Source of the DNA: Selaginella tamariscina
Lineage: Eukaryota > Streptophyta > Lycopodiopsida > Selaginellales > Selaginellaceae
Direction: 5' to 3'
DNA length: 64,000 bases
Assembly: GCA_003024785.1 (NCBI GenBank)
Contig: PUQB01000564.1
Coordinates: forward strand, 62,001 to 126,000
Part shown: positions 32,684 to 45,700 of the stretch, one piece after another
How the letters are laid out: the number at the start of each line of letters is the position of its first letter
How positions within the stretch are numbered: the first letter of the stretch is position 1
The notes under the pieces: model-generated
Seen by the model: the letters and a program-made list of their open reading frames with translations, nothing else
Database searches by the model: none
What the model was told of the DNA's origin: nothing
Translations under genes and position numbers: made by a program

Positions 32684-33460
32684 AATAATTATTTAATAAT
32701 CTTTAATTTAATTGTTATTTTTAACTTAATGAGTTTATTCTTAAGTCAAACTCGATTTACCCAATGCATATGTTTAACTATTTAATGATTCTTAATTGAA
32801 TTGTTATTTTTAACATCGTGAGTTTATATTTAACCATTTAATAACTCTTAAGCCTATTGTTATCTTTATCTTAGTTAGTTTAAAGAGGCTTACAATTTAA
32901 ATTAATGTGTGTATGTAATAACACATAATCTCTCTTTAAATTATTATGTGTACGCAATAACTTAATTCTTTTTTCTTTTAATTATTATGTATATGTAATA
33001 ACAAATGAAATTTCTTTACATCTCATTGTGTTAATTTATTATGTGTATGTAATAATTTTTCTATTAATTTTTTTAAATTAGTGCTTAAATTTCTTAAGTT
33101 ATTATACGTTAGGGAAATGAAAATTTATAATTTAAGTAGTTCATTAGATAGGATTCAAGATATCAATTGATGACGTATGTTTAAAAATATAGGATGACCC
33201 ATGAATAAAATTTAAGTTGGTTGTTAAATAGAATTTCAATGTATGTAAAATTTAAAACAACAATTGAATCAAATTTAGGTTAATTCCATGGTAGCTACGG
33301 CTTGTTCCACAACACTTAATACTTTTAATACTATTGTCGCCACATTTCTAGAACCTTAAATAATCTCACGTAAATTAATAAAATAAAATGAATAATAGAT
33401 AAATATTAATATTAATAGTATGCTAATATTGTTAACCATACTAATATAATATGTGCTTTT
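32684..33460 (-). repeat. Inverted copy of array spacer, AT-rich
   Basis: Read on the minus strand, 32690-33130 matches 49640-50060 upstream of copy E: the cctctttaaact block, repeated tattacatacacataataa words, and the tgcattgggtaaat block. In the array this spacer normally runs on +, so this piece lies in an inverted segment. No gene. 33130-33460 is AT-rich and not assigned. Confidence 0.6.
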
Positions 33461-34610
33461 GTGTTGTTAGGACGTTATTGTCAATCCTTCACTGGTGAGC
33501 TAGTGGATGGAGTGCATATTGCTTGGTTGCACAAGTATAGCAGATGACTTGAAGGTCGGTTGAATATTGAGTGTAAAAATTGTTGCGTACTCTGCAGCGT
33601 TCACCGATAACCACCTAAGGGACACCTCTCAGCCAGAAGCCAAATGGTCATGTCCTTGTGTCATGCTATCCTGTGTGATCAATAAGCACACTCTACCCAC
33701 GGGAGCGTAGACAGCCTTTGTCGCCTTTGTACAACCTCTGGCTTGGTTGGGGTCCCCTCATTCGTAGGCGCTTTCTTTACCTAGGACAACCTCTGGATCT
33801 GTCTGGGTGCCTGGCCTATCCGATTCCTTAGTTGGGCTGACTCATGCTGGATGCCCTCTTGAGTGGTTGAATGGGACCCTTTACACGTGAAAATCATGTG
33901 GTTGCTTTCACATCTGATTAGATTCAGTGTGCCCCTTGGGTGCTATCCTATAGCACCATTCTCTATGCATTCTTAAATGTGCCTATTGTGGTGTTTGAAT
34001 TACGTGAAAAATATTAGGCCACAGGCTTAGGAGAATCAGATACTGAAAGGACCGAGTGTTTATCTTCTGCTATAGAGGACCGGCCAACACAGACTTGCCC
34101 CTTCGTGCACGTCTTCTTGTAGTATTTCAGGGATCGACTTCTTGCCCCTCTTATACATCTAGTCTTTGAGTAACTAGATTAGTAGCATCCTTGCTACCAT
34201 TGTTCTGCTTTGGGTGTTTGACAATTCGTGGAGCTCATTAGTGTTAGATCGGATCTTACCACTCTAGAATGTTGCCCTCTTGGTTGGGGTGCAAACCCTT
34301 ATAGCCAAGAATAGGTTGCATCTAGTACATCCATTAGTCTGGTTTTCTTAAGTTGCTGATCCTTGAAAGCAAATCTAGTGATACAACCTTGTGTACCATT
34401 GGATAATTGTTTTTGGCCTCCCTGGCTGGTTCATAACGTGTGGTGGTTGACGCCTAGAATGAAGTGGTTTTCTAACTAGTGTCGAAACTTGATACCTTGT
34501 AGATCGTTGTAAGGCATTCCTTGTCATTGGTGGAGTAGTTCCTCTCCATTGATATCATCAGCCTGCTATCATAGTCATCCTCTGACGGAAGTACTAAGCC
34601 TACTACAATG
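33461..34610. other. GC-richer stretch without a recognised gene
   Basis: Clearly less AT-rich than its surroundings, with sharp edges near 33470 and 34600. All frames are closed by frequent stops. It borders a gypsy RT scrap on the same side, so it may be an LTR or non-coding part of a retroelement, but I found no second copy in the window. Confidence 0.3.
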
Positions 34611-34616
34611 TTTAGC

Positions 34617-35340
34617 CTAGCTATACCCATCCATCTGCAAGTGGAACTGCTTCTTCAAGTCCTGTGGTATTGGGATAGATGTCTCAACCAGCTTCTGCTT
34701 GAGATCCTCAAAGTCTCGTTGTCGAGCATTCGTCCACTTGTATGGTACCCTTGTGAGCAACTCTATTAATTGTGCCCAATTAACATATTGGTGAATAAGT
34801 TTCCCATAAAAGCTTGGCTTGCAAAGAAATCTCCTCAACTCATTAACATTGGTGGGAGTTGGTATATGTGCAATCATCTAAATTGCATCAAGATTTGTTG
34901 TAATCCTATCCTTGGATACTATGGCAACTTGCCTATTGTCATCCCAAACATGCATTGGCAGGGTTCAAGGAAATTTCAAACTCCCTGCAGTGCTAACTAC
35001 TCACTCCAAGTGGTGGATGTGGTCTTTGCATTCCCATATATGCACCAGCCTTAGAACATAGTTGGCATGTTGCATAACTCAACAGTGTCGCTTGAAAGGC
35101 AAACAGTCCCCAATCAGTAGTGATGAATGTTGTCTTGCTTGGTCCTCACGCACAAGCAAAACCTAGTTCTACATGCTAAAATTGTCCATCAAAAAAGACA
35201 TGTCATGGCTAGTGAGTGATTGACTCCAAAATCGTTTTCAAATGATATAGGAAAGAGCCACTTCTATGTTGTTTCATTGAGCTTCCTGTCGTTGACACAA
35301 CTGCACAATGGCTTGTCATTCTTCAAGATGATGACTATGG
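34617..35340 (-). pseudogene. Gypsy RT fragment, minus strand
   Basis: 34877-34617 reads PTPTNVNELRRFLCKPSFYG, then VPYKWTNARQRDFEDLKQKL, the RT thumb leading into RNase H. Upstream on that strand (35340-35260) a phrase CVNDRKLNETT recalls the RT VDYRKLN motif. Everything between is degenerate. The wording differs from the chromoviruses here, so it belongs to another gypsy lineage. Confidence 0.6.
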
Positions 35341-38211
35341 AAGACAACCAAAGATTATAATTTCATATAATTTAAATTATTAAATAAATCATGGTGTTTT
35401 AAACTTTAAATTAATTTATGTAGTGACTTTTGATTTTAAATTATATAGTATACAAATTTAATCTTGTATTCTTTAATTTTATGAATTCTTTTAATTTATT
35501 TATTATAAGTATTATTAATATATATAATAAAAACTTAGGGTCAAATCATAATATAAAAACAAAATTATCAATCTTTAAAGACAATCACTCCAGGGTAGTA
35601 GGTTGTCTTTAAATAGAGCTTTAAGTAATATTTTTAATAATCTCTCCACAATGTTGCTCTAAGGTGGAACTTAACCCAGGTACATCAATCAAGATGTTAA
35701 TTTATTTAGTGTTTATGACACAAAGAAATTTGTGACATCTTATAGCGGTTTGCTCATGCTCATGGCCTTATTGGACCATGTGCAGGTGTACTTGATTGTC
35801 AATGCGAGAATGGTTTAACAAGGTTTCAACATGCAGGTTGGCCAACCTTCTTTGAAAGGACTTACCTTCAGGCATTTGCAGTGTCAAAGACTTATGAGCA
35901 GTGATGAAAGAGTTGAAGGAGTTATAACATCTTTCAATGAAGCAGTGAAAAACTTATGCACGTCAATCTCAAGGCTTGTTGTTAGCAAGTTGTTGGATAA
36001 GGTCAACCCTCAACTGCATCAGGGGCGCAAGGGCAATGAGAAGTTTGAGGTTTGTGAGTAAGTCTAGAGTTGCATAGGGCTAGAGTTGCGGAGGTCAGGA
36101 TTGGATTTGCCGAGGTCAAGAGTGAGTCCTAACACGATTGGCAAAAATTAAATTTGGTTAGCTAACATCCTATCATGCTAGTATGTAAGTAGGCAGTAGC
36201 TGAATAGACAAGGACACCATCTCTTTCAACCTTGTTGTGATGTTCTCTTGGACAATTGTATAGATGCCATTGCTAGTGCCTTGGGGGGCTCTTACTTCAA
36301 CTATAAACCTCTCCACTTCTTTACATTGTTGCTCCCACTCCCCCAGTGGGAGTTCATTAGAAAGATTCTTTTCAAATTCTTTAGAGTTTAAAAAACTCTA
36401 TTTTTTAAAACTGTTAGGTAACACGTTATCTATCCCAAGAGTATGACAAATGATGATTATGTCCCAAGCTAGCTCACTAGAGAAAGCTATTGAATACTTC
36501 TCACTCTTCAATTAAAGACTCCCCCCTCTCCCTCTCTTTCTCATCTAATGCTTAACCTAATCACAACTAATATGTTTATGTTTGTTGTATGGAATGCAAA
36601 TTAGGAAGGCAACTTGCATTCTAACATCAAATATACATTCAACACATTCTAAAGACAATGAGGATATTCCTTCAATATATTTGAAAAATGACAAGATTTT
36701 AGAATCATCATCTAATAAGTTTCATCATAAACTAGACCTCTTTGTTGAATTGGCATTGGGGTCCTAAGTAGGCAGCATCGCCTTGCTCACTCTCGTGCAT
36801 GCAATTGGGCAATTATTTACAACCTAGTAAAAGATGATCAGCTATCATGGTACTAGCCTATGGTGCTGGCAGTGTTGTGGTCTATTGCTGGAGAACATTA
36901 GAGGAGCTCCATGGTCCCTATAGGTCTACAGTTTTAACAAGAGTTTCACCATTACCATCCATGGACTCTTATAAAAAGGTGTTGTCCGTTGCATAGGAGG
37001 CACACTATCTCCTCTTGGGCCATCCCTCTACAATGTCCTTGGTCTCCTTCTCTCTCCATTGTGAATAGTGTGACATGTCTCAATGCCCTCATGAGCAAGA
37101 ACTTCTCATCTTTTGCTCGAGAGGGATCTATCATTGACCCCTTGATTAGGACCTTCTTCCTCCTATCAAAATGGTGTTGCTCTTTGTCTTTACATATGGT
37201 AAGCTGAGTACCCATCATAGCAAGGCAAGCATTGATTAGAGATTGTAGTACTCATGAGCTATAGGAACATTGGTTTGCATCAAATTGATATTCATACAAT
37301 GCAATAATGAGGTCAATTTAGTAGGGACCTTATTTCATAATTTGACTAACTCATTTGGTTTCTGCTTCAAGTTGTTGAGTTTATGAACTCACTCTCTTAT
37401 GGCAAAATGTTGTCTTGCCACCTTCCATTTGTGGATTGGCATCATGATATTGCATTCACCAAGCATGTGCCTTCTATTCTAAGGTGCTTTCTTGTGTTGA
37501 TCAACACTTTGTAAAGTTAGTAAACTTACTTGGACTTATGAACATTTTAGTATGCATCCTCTTCCATATTACCTTGAAAGGTCAACCACCAAGGCATGCT
37601 ATGTCACCTTGCTATATTTGCTCTCCTTTCTTTCTTGCTTGAATTGATTGTTGCAGTGCAAGTGTGAAAATAATTTGTTATGGTGGTACTCTAGCCTTTT
37701 TTGGCTTGTTGTTTCTACTTAGTTGACATTCTCTAGACCATGTGGTGGCCTTAGCAAAGGCCATTTGCCTAGCTAGGGTTTGCAATGGAACTGGTGGGCA
37801 CCTAGGAGGTGCCTAGGCCAATAGTTGTCTTGGTGGCACCAAACCATGTGGTTGCTTGAGTGGCCTCTCTACCCCTTGGTTCAATGGTATGTTTGGGACT
37901 CCTCTCGTGTGCACCAATCCTAACCACATGTACTCAAGCACTTATGGTATTTCTATCTTGTAGTCATACCTTGCCCCATAATGTTTCTCTAGATTGGTTG
38001 TCCTCATGTGATTCGAATCATAATCAACTTCCCTCGTCGGGGAGGAGGTTGCAGTGTTGCTTTCATTACATACATGCCTATTTTACCTCATGACCTAGGA
38101 GGCAAAACCCACAAGGCAATCTTACACATGCACTAGATCACATGTTTAAAATTAATTATGTGTGTGCAAATTTAGATATAACAAGTAGACAATAAGAATT
38201 GAAATGGTCAT
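35341..38211. other. Unassigned region between retroelements
   Basis: No gene I can support. Open frames are short (76 codons at 35831, 77 at 37860, 88 on - at 37218-36952) and none shows a recognisable motif. The region is probably decayed repeat. It ends at the GTCAT duplication of the LTR element at 38207-38211. Confidence 0.3.
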
Positions 38212-38832
38212 TGTTAAAGGTAAAAAGTTAAGAACATAGGATATGCTATTGTGAAGAGAATTAGTGTAGGAAGTTGCATAGGAAGCATTGAAGGAAAGGC
38301 TATGAAGAAAGAAAATCTTTACCTAGATGAAAAAGGGAGTAAGTAAAAGGAAAAAGGAAGTTTCGGAAGGAAAAAAAGATGATGTGGCGAGAGGAAGAGT
38401 AGTTAAGGGTAGTTAGGGCAAGAGAGAAAGGTTGTCCACAAGAAGTTCCAACAAGAGAAAAGGTCTCCACCAACAGGACAAAGGGTCTCCACAAGAAGTT
38501 CCAACATGAGAAAGGGTCTCCATAAGAAGTTCTAACATGAGAAGGAGTCTCCACACTTTGTTCTCTTGTATTCATGTTATAAATGAAGGTGCATATTATA
38601 AGATCTTATGTGTGTGGTATGTATACTTCTAATGAATGGATATAACAAGGCAATAACCAAAATTTGTTCTTGCCCTTGACTTTGGAGACTAGTCATTGTG
38701 ACACTAGGAGAAGGTGATCTTATATATATATATATATATTGAGAGTTGATAAAAGAAAAGTGTACAGTATTTCCTATTGATTGAGAGAAATAAAACAATT
38801 GAATAAAAAAAGGTGAGGTTTCCTGTTTAATA
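38212..38832 (+). repeat. 5' LTR of the old LTR element
   Basis: Aligns along its whole length with 43205-43800, including a (TA)n run near 38720-38739 and the internal repeat gggtctccacaagaagttcc/aacatgagaa repeated about four times (38410-38555). Many substitutions against the 3' copy suggest an old insertion. Confidence 0.85.
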
Positions 38833-39479
38833 TTTGGCAACCACAGAAGGATTTCACCATTGCAGTGTTAATATTCATTAAGAAGAAAGGTTAAAGTGAT
38901 TAATTGATCAGAATTTTTTAATGAAAATGGCTCAGAAGGTATAGAGCCAGATGTGTATAGGAGAAGGAGTGAATGGAACCTTGGAGGAATCAAAGGTAGG
39001 CCAATAGAGTGGCTGCCCAACAGCAATCTGAATTTAACGAGAATAGATGTTAAAATATCCTTGAGAAGATAATAAAGGATATTGTAAAAACAATACAAAA
39101 ATCTGAGGCTAATCCAGAGAATTGGAGGCAGTATCAAACAACTGGTTTAGAGGAGACTGTAAAGGAAGGGAAGGAGTGCCTGTCATATACTGAAATTGTA
39201 AGGAAAAGGATCTCCTGAGAACTCCTGAAGAGGAAGGGAGGAAGATGTAAGCGGAAGTACACTAGAGCAAAGGATTATTTGGCACTTTCCCAAGAATATT
39301 TGGGGATACGGTGATGTATCTCACATTCTCTATAGGAAAGAAAGAGAATCCGAAAAGACATTTACAATAGTTGAAGAGATAGTAAAATTGTATAAGGTGA
39401 TGGATGAAGAAAACTGCTTATATTTCCACATACATTGGAAGGAAATGCCTCTAATTGGTATTATTGTCATAGTTTTTAC

Positions 39480-41030
39480 TATGACTCGACCGGTGATTGT
39501 TGTTACCTGTACTATGTTGACGGACCCTAGATGTAGTGAGAAACAGCCTTGCTTAGTGCATTTAGGTGTTTAGGGGTAGTCCGGCTAATTGTCTTTAAAT
39601 ATTGCAAAAAACTTTAAGCGAAGGTAGCACTTACCTTTTAAAAAACCCACCCCAATTTTAACATCCCAGTTAGATGAGTTTGGCATGTTAAATAGGGTTA
39701 GGAACACCCCTAAGGTGACCTAACCCTAGGTTGCCCTAGCCCACGCCCTAAACCCCCACCCCTTGGGTAGGGTTTAGGGGTAGGGTTAGTGTGCAAAACT
39801 CATCATTAATTAAGGGGCTTGCATTCCATGCCAACCCACTTACACATATAGGAAAAGAGAGGGGGGGCTCCGTCACATAAATAAGGTAGAGTATAAGTAG
39901 GAGAGCTCATAAGTTCATGATTGAGTTCGTTGCTCTTCTGCTGGTGCAAGCTTTAGCTTGTGTCGTTAAGGTACAACCCTCTGTTGTGCAACTTCCAAAC
40001 GACATGGGTACATCCCACCTTCGGAGTAGCTCACTTTTAACGTTGGCAAATCCATGCCTGAAAGGTCTTGTCGGAATGGACATTCCAAGAGGCAGGGGTT
40101 GAGGCTTATCTCCAGCCTCCTCCTCTGTGTCAAGCTAGGTGAGCACTCATGGCCAAGCAAGCACATTCGTGTCCTTATTCAACTGTGGGCGTGGGATCTT
40201 GTTTAACAAGTTCACAACTCTTGAATCTAAGGGCTATAGCATGATAATCCACATTGTGGAAGGCAGTGTCACATAGAGATGTGACACTGGGCTAGAGGTC
40301 ACACGATACAATGCCCAAGGTACACCCTTTGGGTCGTGTCATGGGTTTGTCACTAAGGGTTGGATACTCTAATAAACATGCATGCTTGTGCTTGCACTAG
40401 GTGCTAAACTTAAGCATCTGCTCAAGGGAGGTTAGGTCTCGTAACTAGGTGTGCTTTGCACACTTGGCGGGGTGTTCTCCTTAGGATCTAAGGGTTAAGC
40501 TCATTAACAGAAGCTCTATCATGAGACACTCCAAGGTCATGTACTTAGGTTATCTAACCTAGCCTTAGGAAGTTTACTTAGCAGAACATTCATGTCCGCC
40601 TACAATGCACACTCATGTCTTTAAAGTACTAGCCTTAGGTCTAGGGTATGACTTGCCACTCAAACCCTTAGGGTTAGTCGTGGTTCATGGTACCCCTTGT
40701 CGCCCTAAAGGGTTGTACTCCCGGATGAGGTGATTCCTCAAGGGTAAGTGATGATGCCTTAGCTCTATCATGGGGGCATGTGTGAGACACATCTCCTTTG
40801 TGGGTTAAGGCATGAGCATGTCTAGGTCTACTGGGATAGAATCCTAAAGTCTACTTGGGATATCCTCTAGGGTTCATAGGATGGTCATTCTAGGGTAGGC
40901 ATTTGAGTTAGACTTTTAGGGTTATCGTTGGAAGACTTAACGTTATTCACACAAAGAATTAACGTCAAAAGGCCACTTGGCAATCACGTGTGCCATGTGT
41001 TAGCCCTTCGGGTTAAAACTCTAACAATTA
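39480..41030. repeat. GC-richer insertion inside the gag region
   Basis: Distinct from its AT-rich host in composition and without open frames. Its right part (about 40915-41029: ttggaagacttaacgtt, gtgttagcccttcgggttaa, aaactctaacaat) recurs at 52785-52890 with mismatches, so it belongs to a dispersed repeat family. Near 39747-39780 it holds CCCTAAACCC facing GGGTTTAGGG. Exact ends and target duplication were not resolved. Confidence 0.45.
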
Positions 41031-41239
41031 TGATCTTGAAAAGGAAGTTAAAAAGGATTATTAAAAGGTTACTGATGCTTTTAAATAATATTTCAGAAAG
41101 GAGGAATTGCTTAAGGAACATTTAGAGAAGTTAAACCATCATTCAGGACAAAATAGAAAAGATAAATGAATAACACACCGTTTTAAAAAACATGAGAAGG
41201 CTCAAATGATAAAAACTTTGAAGGGAATGACAATGAAGG

Positions 41240-42440
41240 AGGAAAGGTATGGTGCATTAAATGTAATAATCCTGGACATATAGTGGAGGAATGTAGGTTG
41301 TAACTGCCTACATGCCAAATATTGCAGAAAGGAAGACATGTGACTCAGAATGTTAACATTTCTTGAATCAGAATGTGGCTCATATAAAGAAAGAAAAGAA
41401 AATAAATGAATTCCACCTCTTAGAAGGTTTCTACCTATAGGAACTGTGGGAATGATAGGAATGATATGCTATTCCTTATGAAAATAAAAATAATATATAT
41501 ATGGTAGAAGGAATGAGATTCTTTATCAGAATAGGAACAATAGATATTATAAGAGAAGGAATAATGTTCCTTACGAAAATAAAAAGGATAGGTATTATGG
41601 AGAAAGAAATGGTCCATACAATATACGACAGAAGGATAGATCCTATAAAGAAACAAATGATAAATAATATAAGGAGAAGAAACACCTTATCAAGGCCAAA
41701 GAAGTAGAAATGAATCAATATAATTAGACAAGTGATAGACAAGGATCACATGGTAGGAATTTTCTTTCCCAAGTTTTTTACATGTGAAAACATGACACCT
41801 CTTTAGGGAATGTCCTAGGCAGAATGAACAACCTCCTACTTCTACCAGGATGAATAATGTGCAGCCTACAACACGGCTAATTTAAATAAAGGAGGGAAAA
41901 GATGAGTATCCACCGATTGCAAGGGCAATTACAGCTCTTGAAAGGAATGAGAAGGAATATTCTTGTTATAAAAAGGAGAGATAGGTACTATTCCTAACAA
42001 GAAGGTGGGCTTGTTACATGAAATGTAAATGAGTAGGAGCAAAATCCTGACCAAAAAGGTCGGACTGATAACGAATCAGATAGTTCCATGATAGGTGTTA
42101 TAGACAGAGGTAAATAAGGTTTTTCATTTTTACTATTATAAGATAAGACAATGGATTCAATGTACCCCAAGCTATAAATCATGAGGTAAAAGTTACGTTG
42201 GACAATTGATACAGGTAGCTCCATACATAAGAAATCAAATATTGAATTAAGTCTAGTTCAACAAACATCACCTTCGAATCAAGAATATACAGTTTGTAAA
42301 ATGGATAAGGAAGTATTATATGAAGGTGATTATGATGGACATGTTCTTGTATCACAGTATATATGGGCACGAATAAGTTAAAAGAGTGTTAATAAATGGA
42401 GGTTCATGTGTGAATTTTATTGAAAGGGTGAATGTAAAAG
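41240..42440 (+). pseudogene. gag zinc knuckle and protease remnant of the old LTR element
   Basis: At about 41249-41296 the + strand reads KVWCIKCNNPGHIVEECRL, a CCHC knuckle. After an A-rich linker a protease active-site phrase LRWTIDTGSSIH appears at about 42194-42230, and further on KRVLINGGSCVNFIERVNVK near 42379-42438. Frames are broken throughout. The order gag then protease agrees with the element's orientation. Confidence 0.55.
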
Positions 42441-43204
42441 AATGAGTTTAGGACTAATCCAACTTGCCCCATTTAACCTTAAAATGGTTGATCAACGTAG
42501 TGTAAAGCCACTTGATATAATGAGAGGAGTCATTATCATAGTAAAAGGATTCAAATATAAAATATTCTTACTTGTCCTTTGAAAAGAAAAAAAGAACATT
42601 ATCTATACTATGTTCTTAGGCAAACCATAAATTAAGTTTGATAAGGTTATTCAGAACTGGAGAATGGGAAAGATGATGGTATAAGAAGGAGAAGGAAAAT
42701 CAGTGATTTATAATCATACTAAAATATATGTTAAGAAGGAAATCCAACCGCTTGTTTTAGAAGGATATGATTGGTTTAATGGGCTAAATGATTAAGATGT
42801 AGAAATCCTAAGAAATATCTTAATATGAAGGACTTAACAAATTGACCTTTATGTAGTGTTGAAAGAAAAAAAAAATTTATAGGAACAACCTGTAGAGTAT
42901 ACATATGTGTATATTACAGATCCTTTAAAATAATGAATATAAACACAGAAAATAAGCCAAAGGAACAGGAAGAGAAAACTATTCAACAACAAGAAAAAAT
43001 AAATAAATGGTGAGCCTAAAGAACAACATGAAGACAATCAAGTGTTACACGTGAGGTATCAACTTCCAACTAAAAACTCAAGAAAGAGAGGAACAACTTT
43101 TGAAAGTATAAAGAAGAGAATCCACAATACTATGAAGATCAACATCTAAAGAAAGGAGTAGGATAGTTGCCATGAGGACACATCAATAAATAAAGAGGGG
43201 ACAA

Positions 43205-43800
43205 TGTTAAAGGTAAAAGTAGGAGTATAAGACATCCTACTGTGGAGAGAATAAGGGTAGGAAGGTTCGTAGGAAACATGGAAGGAAATGCTATGAAGAA
43301 AGAAAATCCTTACCGAAAGGAAAAGGGGATAAGGAAAAGGAAAAGGAAGTCTCGAAAGAAAAAAAAAATTGACATGACAAGAGGAAGAGTAATTAAGGGT
43401 AGTTAGGGCAAGGGAGAAAGGGTCTTCACAAGAAGTTCCAACAGGAGAAAGGGTCTTCACAAAAAGTTCTAATAGGAAAAAGGGTCTCCATAAAAAGTTC
43501 CAACATGAGAAGGAGTCTCCACACTTTATTTTCTTGTATTCATGTTAGAAATGAAGATGCATATTATAAGATCTTGTGTGTGTGGTATGTATACTTCTAA
43601 TGAATGGATATAACAAGACAATAGCCAAAATGTGTTCTTGCCCTTGACTTTGAAGACCAGTCATTGTGGTACTGGGAAAGGTGATCTTATATATATATAT
43701 ATATATATTGAGAGTTGATAAAAGAAAAGTGTACATTGTTTCCTATTGATTAAGAAAAAGAAAATGGTTGAATAGGAAAAGTGAATTTTCCAATTTAACA
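43205..43800 (+). repeat. 3' LTR of the old LTR element
   Basis: 596 bp, partner of 38212-38832. It has the same (TA)n run (43689-43708) and the same repeated ggtcttcacaagaagttcca block. Directly followed by the GTCAT duplication. Confidence 0.85.
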
Positions 43801-43805
43801 GTCAT

Positions 43806-44800
43806 CATATGACCTTCCATAAAAATGTGTTTCTAAGTTAACTTATGATGTGCTTGACAAAATGATAATGCCCTTAAAATAGTAGGCATTGATGATGTCT
43901 TTTAAGACTCTTAAAAATGCTTAATATGTTATAAAATTAATTAAAGTTTATTATTAGTAAAACAATCTTTTTTGGGAAAAGGTTTTGTAAATGTCATTTT
44001 TTTAATCATTTTTTATGTTACAAACCATATTAGATTATCTTTCACATAGTATTTAGATTGATACCCTTTTTACTATCTCTATTATTAATTTTCTTATAGT
44101 TTTTGAAATAGTCCGCAATAATGTTATATTATGAATATAACTTCAATTATTAAAGAATTTCTTTTTATAAAGTTCACACCCAAGTCACTATTATTTTCAC
44201 CAAACACATTATTCCAACAACATTATGAGATTTTAATTATTTGGTCAATTGACTATCAAGTAAAAGCTTTATCAAATTTCACATATTGGGACCAAATGCA
44301 ACCTTTGTTAACAAATTATAATTTTTTGAACACACCACTAAATAAAATTAAGTTGGTTAATTAACTTTATTAGTTGTCAAATTTAACTAACTCTGATTGA
44401 AATGCACATAATAATGGTTAATCTAGTGGTTTAAATTTTCCTTTATAAAATACATTAAAAAATTTATCATATGCTCAAAAGCATAATTAAAATTGTTAAT
44501 GTTTTTGAAAGAAAAAATTTGCCACAAGCTTTTGTTGTTCATTTAGGGTTTTTGTAGATTTAGGGTTCTTATCCAATGTCATCAATGAGGTTATGGAATA
44601 AGTATTCTATATGTTTATCAACCTTTTTAGGTGAGCAATTTCTTTGTTTTACATGCAATTTAGGCATAAATGCATAATGTGATGGCTTTGATGTCACCAA
44701 ATTTGCATCCACAAGATCTCCATAAGAAAGATTTTGGTGAGGAATATAGGAAAGAGGTTGAGAAGGGTAGAAACATGGACTAGACTTAATTAAAGTAAAA
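43806..44800. other. AT-rich stretch with no gene seen
   Basis: Only short open frames (the longest on + is 77 codons at 44131, low complexity, no motif). No repeat partner noticed in the window. Confidence 0.3.
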
Positions 44801-45700
44801 AAAAATTAGAATTTCTTTACAATGTAGAGTAAGGTAGAGTATAGATGGAATCCTTTACCATCCATTGGGCTCGGATTGGAAATTCTTAAAAGCTAATGAA
44901 TTTCCAAAAAAAGATTCTATTTATTGTAAACATAAATATGACAATCTTAAAACGGCTTTTAAGAATGTTAAAGATTGATAAGCAAATAAAAGTGGTGTGC
45001 AAACCTTCTGGGAGCTTATTATAAAAGATAGAGCTCTTAATAAGCTTCCTCAATTTGATAGGGAGGTTTACAAGCTCATGCACATATTTGAGAGTTAAAG
45101 ATCAGCTTAAGGGATTGATACAGACCATTCGAGGCCAATGCATGAGCAATTTGAGAGCCCAAGTCCAAGCGAGCTTGAGTTTTCATATGGAAAACTAAAA
45201 AAAAAGAGGGGGAATGCATATGAGATTCTTATGCATTTGCAAGAACAAAGTGTTAGTAGACAAGCTTATATGGATCGTTTCCTAGCCATTGAAGAAATAT
45301 GAGTTTGCAATCAAGAGGCATTCACAACTTCTTTCAGTCATCTTGCTGATCGACTTAGAGATGAGTTGTGAGATGCTGCAACTTTCAATAACAACTAACC
45401 AACTCCTAACTTTTTTTAATTCTCATGGAGCTCCATTAGTTCTCATGAAGATTAAAAGCCAATTAGTGTTATGAGGAGGGCTCTTATGTTATTTAATTAA
45501 GTGACCATGATTTATCTGAGTCAAATAATTCCATCAAGTAAGAATCATGACAATTTAACAGTGGTGAGCATACATAAATATGTATATATTAGTGTGTTTA
45601 GGATGTATTTAATGTATATACATACATATGTAACATATTTTTACCATGATGCTTTCTTTACAAATTTTTAGTTCCAAGTGGAACTTCAAGTAATAATAAA
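44801..45700 (+). pseudogene. Possible Myb/SANT-like (trihelix-type) DNA-binding remnant
   Basis: Around 44846-44980 the + strand reads LGSDWKFLKANEFPKKDSIY, CKHKYDNLKTAFKNVKD and a stop, resembling the end of the trihelix/MADF-like domain found in plant transcription factors and in PIF/Harbinger accessory proteins (a W, then CKxKxDxLKxxFKxxKD). Further on, EQSVSRQAYMDRFLAIEE near 45241-45299 could be a C-terminal helix. Stops make it non-functional. The identification rests on a short stretch only. Confidence 0.3.

Larger units (their letters stand above)
38207..43805 (+). mobile_element. Old LTR retroelement lacking RT and integrase
   Basis: LTRs at 38212-38832 and 43205-43800 both start TGTTAAAGGTAAAA. 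The 3' one ends TTTAACA, the 5' one TTTAATA. A perfect GTCAT duplication flanks the element (38207-38211 and 43801-43805). A TGGCAACCACAGAAGG sequence right after the 5' LTR fits a tRNA primer site, and aagaggggacaa before the 3' LTR fits a purine tract. Inside I see only a gag-like part with one CCHC knuckle and a degenerate protease, no RT or integrase. It may be non-autonomous or internally deleted. A GC-richer segment (about 39480-41030) interrupts gag. Confidence 0.85.

Noticed and set aside
36952-37218. 88-codon minus-strand frame and its + strand shadow
   Set aside because: No recognisable domain, surrounded by sequence full of stops; probably decayed repeat.
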